NCBI GenBank assembly: GCA_016785225.1
Contig: JAFBJZ010000454.1
Location: 1,068,501-1,132,500 of the forward strand
Length of the DNA stretch: 64,000 bases
Source: Psettodes erumei
Taxonomy: Eukaryota > Chordata > Actinopteri > Pleuronectiformes > Psettodidae
Direction: 5' to 3'
In this document: piece by piece, positions 11,390-22,421 of the stretch
Layout: each line of letters begins with the position of its first letter
How positions within the stretch are numbered: the stretch's first letter is position 1
The notes under the pieces: generated by a model
Told to the model about the DNA's origin: nothing
Database searches by the model: none
What the model saw: only the letters and a program-made list of their open reading frames with translations
Program-made: the position numbers and the translations under genes

Positions 11390-11501
11390 ACGTCCTGGAA
11401 CAGAGACCATGACGACACGGCGTCCACGCGCTCCGGAGGGACACCGGGGCCGTCCAGCGGCGGACACACGTCGCACAGCGGCGACAACAGCAGCGAACAA
11501 G
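11390..11501 (+). CDS. meis1: meis1 exon 7: Ser/Gly/Thr-rich linker
   Basis: 112 nt, entering in phase 0 and leaving one base into a codon. It encodes 37 residues, TSWNRDHDDTASTRSGG followed by TPGPSSGGHTSHSGDNSSEQ, plus the first base of a Gly codon completed in exon 8. The segment is the flexible linker between the MEIS domain and the homeodomain. The tract WNRDHDDTASTRSGGTPGP is diagnostic for MEIS1 against MEIS2. The acceptor is GATCCACAG|ACG after a long C/T-rich tract; the donor is CAAG|GTACGA. The first residue is Thr where mammalian MEIS1 has Pro as I recall it, and the acceptor leaves no obvious alternative that would restore Pro. Confidence 0.96.
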
Positions 11502-12401
11502 GTACGACTCCCCAGTTTTTTCTTCTCCTTCGCTTTCAGCTCGTGGTTTTGCTGCTAGGAAGAGGTCAGAGGTCACGGTCAGCTGATCCTGGCGGGGGAT
11601 TCTCTCGGGCTTTACCTGGGTTCTCCAGTGCGGTCGCCTTCTTCCTGTTTGTGTCATGCTAACGTCCTTTAGCATCTGAGCGCCTGTGTGCTGCTGCTTG
11701 TACTGCATCCCAGACTGCAGTACTTCACACATTGCTCATACAGTGTGTACTATTTGACAGTACAGCTCGCAGAACTCGCTCTGCTGCTGTGCGTCACGTC
11801 TCAGATCCAGGCTGATGTTGTCACCTGAAAACCGCCATCAGGCCACGGAGGCGATTTTCGTGTTTACCTGTCGTTTGAGGGCTTGAACGCGCCTGTTTAA
11901 CAAAGCGTCTGATCATTGGTCACATCTCATGATGAGTCAGTGGCGTTGACACTTACCACCTGACTGCAGGTTTCCTGCGTCTGCGCAGTTGGACTTGTTC
12001 TGGACTGAAACGCTCTGGATACGAATCTGACACGTTCAAACGTGAAAATTGCGAAATGCACAGAAAATGTGATTTGAATTCTCTGTTTAATGATTTTGCG
12101 TTTACGTTTGTCCGATCTCCCTCTGACCTGTGTGCCTGTGTTTGGCATACGCAACCGTAAATGTGTGTGAGTTTATGTTGAAGAGAGAGAGACAGGCAGC
12201 AGTTGGAGAATGGGTCGGGGGTGGTGGTGGTGTGGGGGGGCTGCAAACAAACTGTAGGCAAAAAAGCAACTTCATATATTATTGAAGGCGATGTCAAGGC
12301 GAGCAGTTTGCAGGGTTGCCAGTGCCAGGAGGCAGAGCCTGGGTGGGAGCAGAGAGCGCCGCCATGCCTTCCACTCCACCGAGCAGCCATTTACACAGTC
12401 A

Positions 12402-12481
12402 ACACACACACACACACACACTCCCTGTGTCTTTGTCTCTCTGTCTGTCTCACACTCTGTCTCATCCTCTCCCTTTCTGTG

Positions 12482-12529
<48 letters not shown>
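12402..12529 (+). repeat. two (CA)n arrays around a CT-rich spacer
   Basis: CA arrays at 12402-12421 and 12487-12529 are separated by a CTGT/CTCT-rich stretch. Confidence 0.92.
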
Positions 12530-12530
<1 letters not shown>

Positions 12531-12660
12531 GCTCACCGTGCTTTCTCGCTCGACAAAAAGGAGCTGAGGGACTGAGAGGTGAGACATGAGCTGAGATGAA
12601 AATGAAAAACACACAGGTGATGTGGAGGAAAATCACACTGAAACAGGGGAAGACAAAGCA

Positions 12661-12662
<2 letters not shown>

Positions 12663-12708
<46 letters not shown>
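12663..12708 (+). repeat. (TG)23 repeat
   Basis: Perfect TG array, the inverted partner of the CA array ending at 12529. Confidence 0.94.
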
Positions 12709-12709
<1 letters not shown>

Positions 12710-13411
12710 ACGCTTCTACCTCTGATGACTAATGGTCTGGGGCAGCCAGGCAAGATCTGATTGGTCGCTCTAATGAGTGCGCTCTGTGCCGAGTTTGGGC
12801 TCCTGCTTCTGCGACCTTTGCCCTCTATTGACCAGACCGACACTTCATTTTTCACATCTTTCCAATTATAGGCCCACTCCTGACGTCGACCCGCCTCCTC
12901 TCAGCCGCTCTGCCTCTCGCTCATCACCATCCCCTCTCTGTCCTCCCTCCCTCCGACTCTCCTCGCCGATTGGGGGACTCTGTTTGTTGTTGAAGTTCAT
13001 TAGAGGGTGAAATGTGTTGTTGGTGTGTGTCGGCCCAGTGAATGAGGTGCTTTGATGTGTCCCGGTGTTGCCGGAGAGTCGGGTAGCGGGTTCGAGGGCA
13101 TCCGCGGGTCCCGGGAACGTCGAATGACCTAAAATCCGGCGTTTTCGGCTCAGTTTCAGTGCCGTGAGCGTCTGATCTCAAATTAACAAAGAGCTGATCA
13201 TTATTACACGTCAAGCATGTTTGTGTGTTGTTAACGCAGCCTGCACGTCTTTCATTCACTATTTTCTATGATTTAAAAAGCTCATATCTCCACTTATTAT
13301 TATACATGTGGCTCAGGCGACATGGCTGATGTGTGAGTCGCATATGCGTGTGCGGTTTGGACCCACGTGTCTTTCTGCAGCCTGTCCATGCTCTGATGTC
13401 GACCGGCGCAA

Positions 13412-13458
13412 GTGTGTGTGTGTGTGCTGTGTGTTCTGCACACACACACACACACACA
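13412..13458 (+). repeat. TG/CA microsatellite hairpin
   Basis: A TG tract (13412-13434, one CT break) is followed after only a few bases by a CA tract (13439-13458), giving a self-complementary hairpin. Confidence 0.88.
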
Positions 13459-13639
13459 GAGGCGTGCGCGCAGTGCGGAGCATGAGGACACAGTGACAAC
13501 AGTAAATACCGGAGGACATCTTGGACTGGATTCAGGTTTATATGGGTTAAAGCGCTATCACTGCCACGTCACATTGGCTCTGGTAAATTGTGTGTCAGTC
13601 ACTTGGTAATCCCAGTAAGCTGGTTATTTATCTGTTTGG

Positions 13640-14455
13640 CACTTTGCTCGCTCTCTCCCCCGACAGCCTCACCCCGCCGTCTCTCCTCCCTCCCTCCCTC
13701 CCTCCTTCTCTCTCTCTCCGGCTCTTTCATCTTCACATCCTCCCTCTCTTCTCCAGTTTTCCCTTGTCTCCCACCTACTCTCTCTCTTTCATTTTGCTTT
13801 CTCCCTCCTCGCCGCTCTCTCTCTCTCTCTCCTCCCCCTTTTCTTCTTCCATGCCTCCCACACTTGCTCTAAAACGCCACCTTTTGTTTATCCTTCTTCC
13901 TCTCCCTCTCCATCACCTCTCTTTGTTGCTTTCGCACCCTCCTTCTTCCCCACCTGTCTCTCTTCCGTTCTCCACATCCTTGTTTTTTTTTTTTTATCTT
14001 GTCGTCTCTTTCTCCCTTCATCTCCCGCTGCTGTTTCTTCCTCGCTCTCCCTTTTTCTTCATCCGTCTCTTTCCGTTTTGCCATCTCCCCTCTCATCTTT
14101 CTAAATTTTCACTTCCTTCCCTCGTGTCTTCCCCCTTTACTCGTGCGCCCGCTCTCCCTCTCTTTCCCGTCTTTCCTTTTCTCCGTGTTTCTCGGTTATT
14201 TCCAATCTCATTTCCCCCTGCCTCTCTCTCTCCTCTGCCGTTCAACAGATTGCTTTCTCCCTGACCTTTCGCTCTCCCTCTCTTTCTCTCACACTTCCTT
14301 CATTTTCTTCCCCTCTGCCTGTCGACCTGCACAGCTAACGTTCTGCACCTTCTCTTGCGCTGTCGTCCCCTTCCTCCCTCCGTCCTGCAGCTCGGATGCT
14401 GGACGGTCGAGGAGCCTTTAACTCCTCTCTCTCTCTCTCTCTCTCTCTCAGCCTT
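13640..14455 (+). repeat. polypyrimidine (C/T-rich) block
   Basis: About 800 bp in which the + strand is overwhelmingly C and T, built of CTCC, TTCC, CTCT and CCCT words with a T14 run near 13983 and (CT)n at 14428-14449. It is not a single perfect satellite. The long reading frames inside are low-complexity Ser/Leu/Pro artefacts. Confidence 0.85.
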
Positions 14456-14878
14456 TATTCTGTTCCCTCAATAAACACATGCTCTTCCCTGCCCTCTCCT
14501 CCGAACGGTTCACTGCCCACTGGTGTAAAAATCCGCATCTCTCCCCGGAAACGTAGCACTCGCATTCGCGAAATCACGAGGGGGACGCCGCGGCGTTACA
14601 TAAGAGCAGAGGTCTGTGCGTGCACGCCGCGCAGCAACGCCACTGATAATGTGATGTTAGCGATAAAGCCCGGGCCTTCTCTTCATCAGCAGATGTTTTG
14701 CAGCGCTCTGACTCCCAGCGACAATGTGCGCGGTTTCAGAAATAAAAAACTTTTTTTATTTTTTTTTATTTTTGCATGTGGCGACAATGCTCACATGCTG
14801 AGAGCTTAGTTATGTTGTTTATGCTTTGACCACAATGGCGATGGTATTTTTTTAGCACTAAATTCCATTGGCAGTTGC

Positions 14879-14900
14879 AAAAAAAAAAAAAAAAAAAAAA
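14879..14900 (+). repeat. poly-A run (22)
   Basis: Homopolymer A. No convincing SINE or LINE body was recognised upstream of it. Confidence 0.85.
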
Positions 14901-14904
14901 GACA

Positions 14905-15250
14905 GAGGGAGGATCACATTTGCTTCACACATGTCATTAAAATCAGTCCTGGGTGTCTCCTCTCTCCCTAAAGAGTAGACAAAGAAGAAAGCCTCTTATT
15001 TTTCTCCTCCCTTTCTCCGGGAGATCTTTGTAAACATCCAGCAAGCTTCGACAGGGAGAGCGCCGGCGAGCGGCCCTGTAGTTAATTAGTCCCACTCTAT
15101 TAACCCAGCTGTTTGCTAGCTAGCTCCTAACCAACAGGCCCCTTTGTTTGGTACCCAGAAGCCCTCTGGAGGAGCCTCATTGTAGCTCTAGTGCCTTGGA
15201 TCGTGCTTGACTGTGAAGAGTAATGCTCGAAGGGCAGAGGAAAAGCTAAC
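14905..15250. promoter_or_regulatory. candidate conserved non-coding element
   Basis: Repeat-free 350-bp block with TGTCATTAAAATCAG, GTAGTTAATTAGTCCC, CTATTAACCCAGCTG (E-box) and TTTGCTAGCTAGCTCC. The mixture of TAAT, E-box and GATC words without coding potential resembles a vertebrate developmental enhancer. Conservation was not tested. Confidence 0.4.
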
Positions 15251-17333
15251 AGATCATATACTGTATGCATGCGGTGGAAGAGGAGGAGGTGTTGAGGGGG
15301 GAGGGGAGGGGGGGGTCCCGCCTGGACATGAGTGGGCCCTCTCTTTTTCTCCCAGTATAAAGTACTCCTCTTTGCCTGTGTGAATTTGTAAGGACACCCC
15401 TCGGCTTCTCCGAGGGCCTGGCGTGCGAGGGAAACAGAATAACATTCAGGCAGCGAGTCGGGCAGCCGCGGCGATGTGGACGCGGGTCGAGCGCAGCGGA
15501 GCAGAGCGGTTTGCTCTGTTTTCGAAAGCTGCGGGGTTTCCCTCTCCGCTTGTCAGAAACATCCAGGGAGCGAGGCGATGACTGGCGATATTAGATATGT
15601 ATCACCAATTACCCAGACCGTTTGTAGAGCGCACAGCGCGCGGCGCCAAGGCAAACAGCTCCCTGTAAGGCGATGTGTTGGTGTCTGAGCGCGGGCCTGA
15701 GATTTCTGCTCGCCGGTCTGATATCTAGCTCCGAGCTTTCTTTTTTTAAAATTCTTGGCCTGGCGTAATTGGAGGAATGCTCGACGCAAAATTTATGCTG
15801 ATATTTGCCATTCGACAGAACTAAACTGTTCCTCGGTCCAACACGTAGCTCTGCGTCTATCGTACACGTGAGGTCCTGCTGTCCCTGAACTAATTCGCTC
15901 CAGTCTGCGCTGAGCGACTCCTGCGTCGTCTCTCGACTTGATGATTCGAGTGAATTCAGCTTTGATGTTTGAATAGACGAGTGGGTGAATAGAAGACACA
16001 GATAAATGAGATCATCAGGCCGGGGGAGGACAGCTCGGTCCAAATCATCTCGGCGGAGGATGTGGCACGCGGCCCTCTCCCCGTTATTCAGGATGTGCCC
16101 CCCCCCCTGTCAAGACAACATGTGGACGGTCGGCTTTCCTGGTTTGATGAGGATCATGTGGTGATGCAGCTTCGCCCCCTCACTCTGAAACCCTGCGTCT
16201 AACCTCCGCTGGCTGTGAATGCCCATCGATCAGGCTGGAGTATTCTTGATGCTGTCATCCACTCATCCGTCCACTCATCCGTCCGTCCGTCCAGCCTCCG
16301 ACCTCTGTATCCCCCGACAAGGTCAGGCCACAGAGGAGCTGTTGCTCTCCGTCGTCTCATTGGCTGGACTCCAGAGTCGGGGGCGGGCAAACGGGGACAC
16401 TGACGGGGATGCCAGGCAATCAGCGGCCGGATCCGGCTCGTCCAATCCCCCGGCTTCACGTGGCCCCCTCAAAGTCACCGATTAATTGGTCCGATTGTCC
16501 AGCAGACTGGAAGAGAGAGCCGTGCGTGTCTGTGTGGTATTTGTGTGTTCCCCTCCCCTGACTTGCTCTCCTCTCCCAGCAGCCGCCGCTCTTGAAAACT
16601 GTTGCAGAAAGGAGTTAAAGACTCATTACTGAGGGAATTAGAGGCCCTTTAATAAGTACGCAAAGTCCTGCGAAGACACAGGAATGTGTAGCGGTTGCAT
16701 TGGCGCGCACACACACACACACACACAGCGGCGACTTCCAGGGTGAAAATTTGACAGCTTGCAGTTTCAAAGCTCTGACGTACTTAAAAATTACAGTGTT
16801 GTAATAATCGGCTGGTTAGCGATCATAAAGTAGCCGCAAACAAAGTCGGTCGCACGTTTTCCAAAGCATTTGTCTGCACGCATTAAAAATGCATAAACGG
16901 GCAAATAAAAACTCCCAGAACTCCCGGGACGCAGTTTTTAGTCGTGCGTGTCTAGACGTCGTCTAGACGGCGTGGAGGACGATCCTGAGTCCAGTAATTG
17001 TCTCGCTGGTGTCCAGCTTTCCCGGTAATCTGTTTAAATGTGAGGCTCTGCGGGAAGATAAAAGGTATGTGGCTCCCTTGATTAGACTGCAGCCTGTGTT
17101 ACCGGAGGTGTGTGTGTGTGCGTGTGTGTGTGTCTGTGTGTGTCAGTACAGTAGCTGGCAGACACAATCGTGATTCTCTCTTTGATTTCCTCAGAGCCTG
17201 AACATGGCGGGGGGGGAAACAAAAAACGAGAGGGGGGGGAAGAAGATGAAAGTGAAAGAAAGAGACAGAAAGAAGACGAGAGCGTAAGAAGAGGAGGAAG
17301 GCTGACTGCTGTGAAAGCATTTTGACTGGAGCG

Positions 17334-17335
<2 letters not shown>

Positions 17336-17374
<39 letters not shown>
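17336..17374 (+). repeat. (TG)n repeat
   Basis: TG array of about 39 bp. A shorter interrupted TG tract lies at 17108-17144. Confidence 0.92.
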
Positions 17375-17377
<3 letters not shown>

Positions 17378-18775
17378 CTGTGTGTGTCGGTCCTATAGTG
17401 AGTGAGGAAAAGAGAGACGGTTATCCCCGATGAGTGTGTTAAGTGCTGCTGAGTGTTGTTTGGGAGTCTGTTGAGGCGTACGCAGCGCTGCGGGCGAACG
17501 GTGACATCGCCCTGCGTCCCGTAGGAAGTTAAAGCAAAGTGTACGTAATCGTGCCTTTAAAAAAAAAAAACAAAAAAAAAAAAACAACAACACATTGCGC
17601 AGGGTCACGAGAACGTCGTCCGAACTTTCTGCTCACATGCTGTCAATCGATAAACGAGAGGCCTGAAGGGCAGAGGCCTGGAGAGAACACGGCCGGTAGC
17701 GGTGTTTATTCAGATTTACTGCATCCCAAACACGATTATCTGTGGTTACCTGGGAAAAGGGGCGTTCGGCCTCTCGGCGTCCAATCACGACCTTCCTCTC
17801 TCAGATTCGCTGAAGTCTTTACGACCCCGCTCCGCCGCGTCGGCCGGCCGGCGGCGCCTGGCGATAGCCCCTCGATGGCTTTTTATTGCCTGGCGGGCAA
17901 TAAGCAGCTCGCGGTGCCCTGAGTTTACCCCCCCTCTTGAAAAAGAGGAAATCGTATCAGGTTCCCACGGCGAGGGGCCAGTTTGCTTTTAGGATTAGAG
18001 CCGGTGTCACCGGGTCGCGAGGAAGAACGAGTCAGAAATACAAGTAAACAAAGTGACTTCCTCCTCTGCTGCCCTCCGCCGCCCGGCTCCACCGACCGGC
18101 CTTTTATTGGCCCGGCCGATCAGCTCGTCCGTGAGAAGGTGGAGGCCGTAAAAGTGTTTGATAAGGTGTCGGCGGCGATCGGACTGTTTGACCGTGGGAT
18201 TTATGCGGCGAGTGTGTTTACATATCATCATGTGAGCCTCATGTTAGTGTCTTTATTGTCTCTCATAGCCTCTGACTCTTTTCTCGCCATTCGCCATTCG
18301 CTGCGCCCTTTTTTTTTTTCCTTCCTCCCCCTTACTTCCTCTAATGATATTCCAAAAAAAAATGGCATGCACATTTTGAAGGTGAATACAATCTTTCACC
18401 CGCTCGCTCTCTCTCTCCCTTTAAATCTGCCTCTCTCCGTCTGTTGGTTACATGTGGGCATGTTTGCATGACCAAAGAAATGCAAAGTCTCGCCCGGACC
18501 ATTACAATATGCCTTGTCTGCACGATTTACATGAAATACATATTCATTCATGACATGTGCGCACAAAACGAAATAGCCGCCCCCCCCTGTCTTTGTGCTC
18601 GCTCACGACGTCTTTCGCACAGGGAAGTCTATGAAATGAAAACTTTGGTATCATGTGTGTGTCACAAACCCGTCTGTCGCCTTTTGTCTTCCTCCTTTTT
18701 ACCCATAAATGTGCTTGGATCACATCACGGATCTTGGTGCTGCTCCAAGAGAGACTCCAACAGACGCTGATTTGG

Positions 18776-18795
18776 AAAAAAAAAAAAAAAAAAAA
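18776..18795 (+). repeat. poly-A run (20)
   Basis: Homopolymer A within repeat-poor DNA. Confidence 0.8.
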
Positions 18796-19505
18796 GAGGT
18801 TCTACTTCATTTGCTCCAGTGAGGCAGTTCAGGCGGGAGGGAAATGTATCTTTAGCTCCCATGTTATAATTGTGGCACGCTAATGATGTAGACACATTCT
18901 CCCTGTCTGTTTACAGGAAGTGCTCTTCTTTAATTTGTGACTGGTGTGGATGCCAAATGCCTATATCTAATTACTGGTGTTTGCTAAAAGATACTATTTA
19001 CACACACTTTTTGCCTTGTAGAGGTCTCTTGTGTGTCGCGGCGGCGAGATTATGACAAGAAAAGTTAAACCTGGTAAAGACTAGTTTGTAAATTTTTATC
19101 TTGCAGTACAGTTTTTTTTCTCTCTCTCTCTCTCTCCTTCTCAGCCTACGCGCAGGAAATGAAAATTAAGATAAGGGGAGTTTTTTTTCCTCGTGCGATT
19201 TGTCCATTTGATCCGTGAAGATATTTTCATCCGGCACGTCTGCGTCCAAGGTCGCGTTTGAAAAGTGTCAAGCGAGGACTACGCTCGGGTTTATTTCGGT
19301 ACCGTAATTTGCGCCGTTCTTGTGTAATCGCGTCCTAAAAGAAGATGCCACTTTTGTCAAATTACTGGATATCTTCTTTTGGAACCAAATTCTGTCGCTT
19401 TGATTTGCAAATGAAAAACAAGATGAAATGTGGTAATGCACTTGTCATGCAAATGACTAGGGTCAAGAAAAAAAAAAAGTTGAAGCATACTCATTCACTT
19501 GTGAA

Positions 19506-19508
<3 letters not shown>

Positions 19509-19539
<31 letters not shown>
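19509..19539 (+). repeat. (TG)n repeat
   Basis: TG array forming an inverted pair with the CA array at 19651-19697. Confidence 0.93.
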
Positions 19540-19540
<1 letters not shown>

Positions 19541-19650
19541 CCTTGCCATGGGAAAGTTGTCATAGTGCAGAAATGTGACAAATTCCTACTTCGTGACCAG
19601 TTTGTGCTCTTTATTTTGTCTGTTTTCCATTCAGATCCAAATTGCCTGGA

Positions 19651-19659
19651 ACACACACA

Positions 19660-19697
<38 letters not shown>
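19651..19697 (+). repeat. (CA)n repeat
   Basis: CA array with one GA break near its start; inverted partner of 19509-19539. Confidence 0.93.
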
Positions 19698-19699
<2 letters not shown>

Positions 19700-20228
19700 T
19701 GCCCTGATTCGTAATCGTGGCCGGTGCAGGTTCATAGGGAAGCTGACAGTGAAATCACAGCGACTCATCACTGATGTGTCACAGCGCATTACATCTGGCC
19801 GATAAAACGACCTCAAACTCTCTCTCTCTCTCTCTCTCTCTGGGTCTACCCCTCCTCCTCCTCCTCTTCCTCCTCCTCCTCTCTTAAAGAGGAGCTGAGC
19901 CCAGGAGGCCCCTGATCAGATAGATGTTAACTTTTCACGGGGGGGGGGCCCATGAAATCAAACGATCACCTCCGCCTGCGGACGGCCGGCGACCGAACGT
20001 GTCGTTCTAACAGCTTTGCATTAAAAAAAAGCGACAATTAACACGTTTTCTTTTAAGAGTATTAATTTTTCAGATGTTAGTGTGGGCACTGGCTTGTGTG
20101 ATGGGAGAATGAGATGGGAGGACTGGGGGGGGGGGGCAGAGAGACAGGGCATTAGCACTTTGCTCAGTGGAGGAGCATTGTTTGGCCCCTTGGCACGCAC
20201 AGGAACACACACAAATAAGCAACTCTGA

Positions 20229-20230
<2 letters not shown>

Positions 20231-20282
<52 letters not shown>
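20231..20282 (+). repeat. (CA)26 repeat
   Basis: Perfect CA array of 52 bp. Confidence 0.95.
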
Positions 20283-20285
<3 letters not shown>

Positions 20286-22383
20286 CACCAACGTTTATTT
20301 AAGCTTTTGATAAAGAGATTAGCCCCGTCATCCTACGCTCTTAAGCTAGCCAAAGGGGGTCCATGTTCAGGAAATCCTGGCTTTCCTGACACACGTAGGG
20401 AAACCTGGCTCAAGCAACGCTGATATGATATTAATACAGTTGCTAATGGTCAGATTAGCCTGATACACACTGAAAACGGGCCGGGTCGCATTTATTCACC
20501 AGGACGCGCTGAAAGTTACTGGGCAACTGAAAACGGTTGGAAACACACAGAGGTGGAGGAGGCGGAGTCACCGTGCCAGCTGGGCTTTTATTTATTTTTT
20601 TATTATTATTATTATTAGCCCCAACACAGTGGTTGGAGTCCTCAGAGCTGCAAACAGCGAAGTGCTAATTTTAGCCTCCAAAGAGGATAAGGATAAATAG
20701 CTTGCTGCCAGTTTGCCATATGGTCCCCTGCCGATTATATTGTGTCAGGAATATTTTCACCCCGCCCCCACCCGCAACACACAAACAATACTCATACAGT
20801 GTGCACACACACACACACACAGTCTCATATCTGTTGTTTCAGCATTCGTGACGCCGGGAGATCTGTTTATCTCCACATGTAGATATGACTCAAGAGTTCA
20901 TTTACAAAAGGCAGCGTTTAAAAACAGACACACACATATATATTTAGACATGGACACTAATTTAATTATGGCACGAATTTCCAAGCCCCTGAATGTGCTG
21001 TACAATCCCTCAAAACTCACACGCTTAAGTTTTATTTGCACAGTTTATCTGTTTGTAATAATAAAAGAGAGATGTCGCTCCGAAACTGTAATTTTCAGAC
21101 AGGAAATTGTTGTTGCGGTGATGGCGCCCGCAACCAGCAGCCTTTTTTTTTTTTTTTTTAATCCACTATAGCTTCCAGCTGCAAGGTAACATTTGGCCTC
21201 TCCTGTAATCTCCCACAACTTGGGTTATATTCTCATTTGAAAACGCGAGCCCCGTCGAAGAATAAAAATGAGTCTCTGCCTCCCTCCCCATCAACACACA
21301 TGCATGTGTTCGCATGGAAATGCAACACACACTCACACGGCAACTCGCTATTATTCTCTCTCTCTCCATCTCAAATTGAAATAATTCAATTTATGGACAC
21401 AGTTCCAGACCTCCCTGGCTAAGACCATTATGCATGGAGCACCCCCCCAACAAAAGAACGGGAGAATTTACCAGCCGGCTCTTGAAACGACACCCACACA
21501 AAGCCAATTTCATGCCAGGAAAACACCAGCAGAAGCGCCATTTTTGGTCACAACCCGCATCCCTGTGGATTTTCTTTATCGTTGAATATGGGTCGACGCT
21601 ACTTTAATTTTTGTCAGGGCTTATTTTATAACCCCCGGTCTGACACAGCGCAGCTCCTCTCGCTGTCTGAGGTCCGTACCTGGCTGCTGCGCAGGTGTTC
21701 GCTCATTTAAAGGCGAAGGAGCGACCCGTGTCAGACCTCTCGGATTAGCTGACGGTTCGATGTGGTCGCAGAATTGATCCGCGCTGCAGATCCGCCACCA
21801 CTTGTGTTATTGCAGCGATTGTGAGCAGCTACCTGTTCAAATGTTTCCTTTCACTTTGGCCGGTGACGTCAGTTATAAAAGCACCAAGACGTGAAATGGA
21901 GGTGGAGGTGGTGTGGCGCTCAGGTAACCTGGGATGCGAGAGGCTGGAGGTAAAGTATGTCAACTGGGCCAAAGCTTGACCCAGGGCTGACCCAGACCAA
22001 ACACGCTCTCCCCCCCGAGGCCTCCCCCCTTGGTCCTTTTGACATGGATACCTGCTACAGGGATTCAGCTGAGAGATAAAGACCTCAGCCAGCTTTTCTA
22101 AAAAGTTTAGAGAGAGAGAGAGAGATAACAAATACCTGCAGGTAAACACAAAAGCAGCAGGGTGGGCTGGAGGGCAGCCCGGGCGTTTGCTTTGTGTGTT
22201 TGCAGAGCAACACAAAGCCCGCCACTCGCGGTACGCACACTTGCGGACGCATACATTTGGCGGTAACCCGATCGTCCCCTCTCGCTCCGAGCCAGTGAAA
22301 CTCAAAGAGATGAGCGGGGGACACTGGGGGCTGAGATTCTCACTCGTGATAACCTTTGGAGTAAAGGCCTGAGTGGTGGCGTT

Positions 22384-22385
<2 letters not shown>

Positions 22386-22420
<35 letters not shown>
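22386..22420 (+). repeat. (CA)n repeat
   Basis: Perfect CA array of 35 bp. Confidence 0.94.

Positions 22421-22421
<1 letters not shown>

Noticed and set aside
13590..14264. 224-codon open frame (+ strand)
   Set aside because: It lies in the C/T-rich block; its Ser/Leu/Pro/Phe composition follows from the pyrimidine strand.
16950..16968. Doubled GTCTAGAC palindrome
   Set aside because: Two 8-bp palindromes 11 bp apart are small enough to be chance; no further symmetry.
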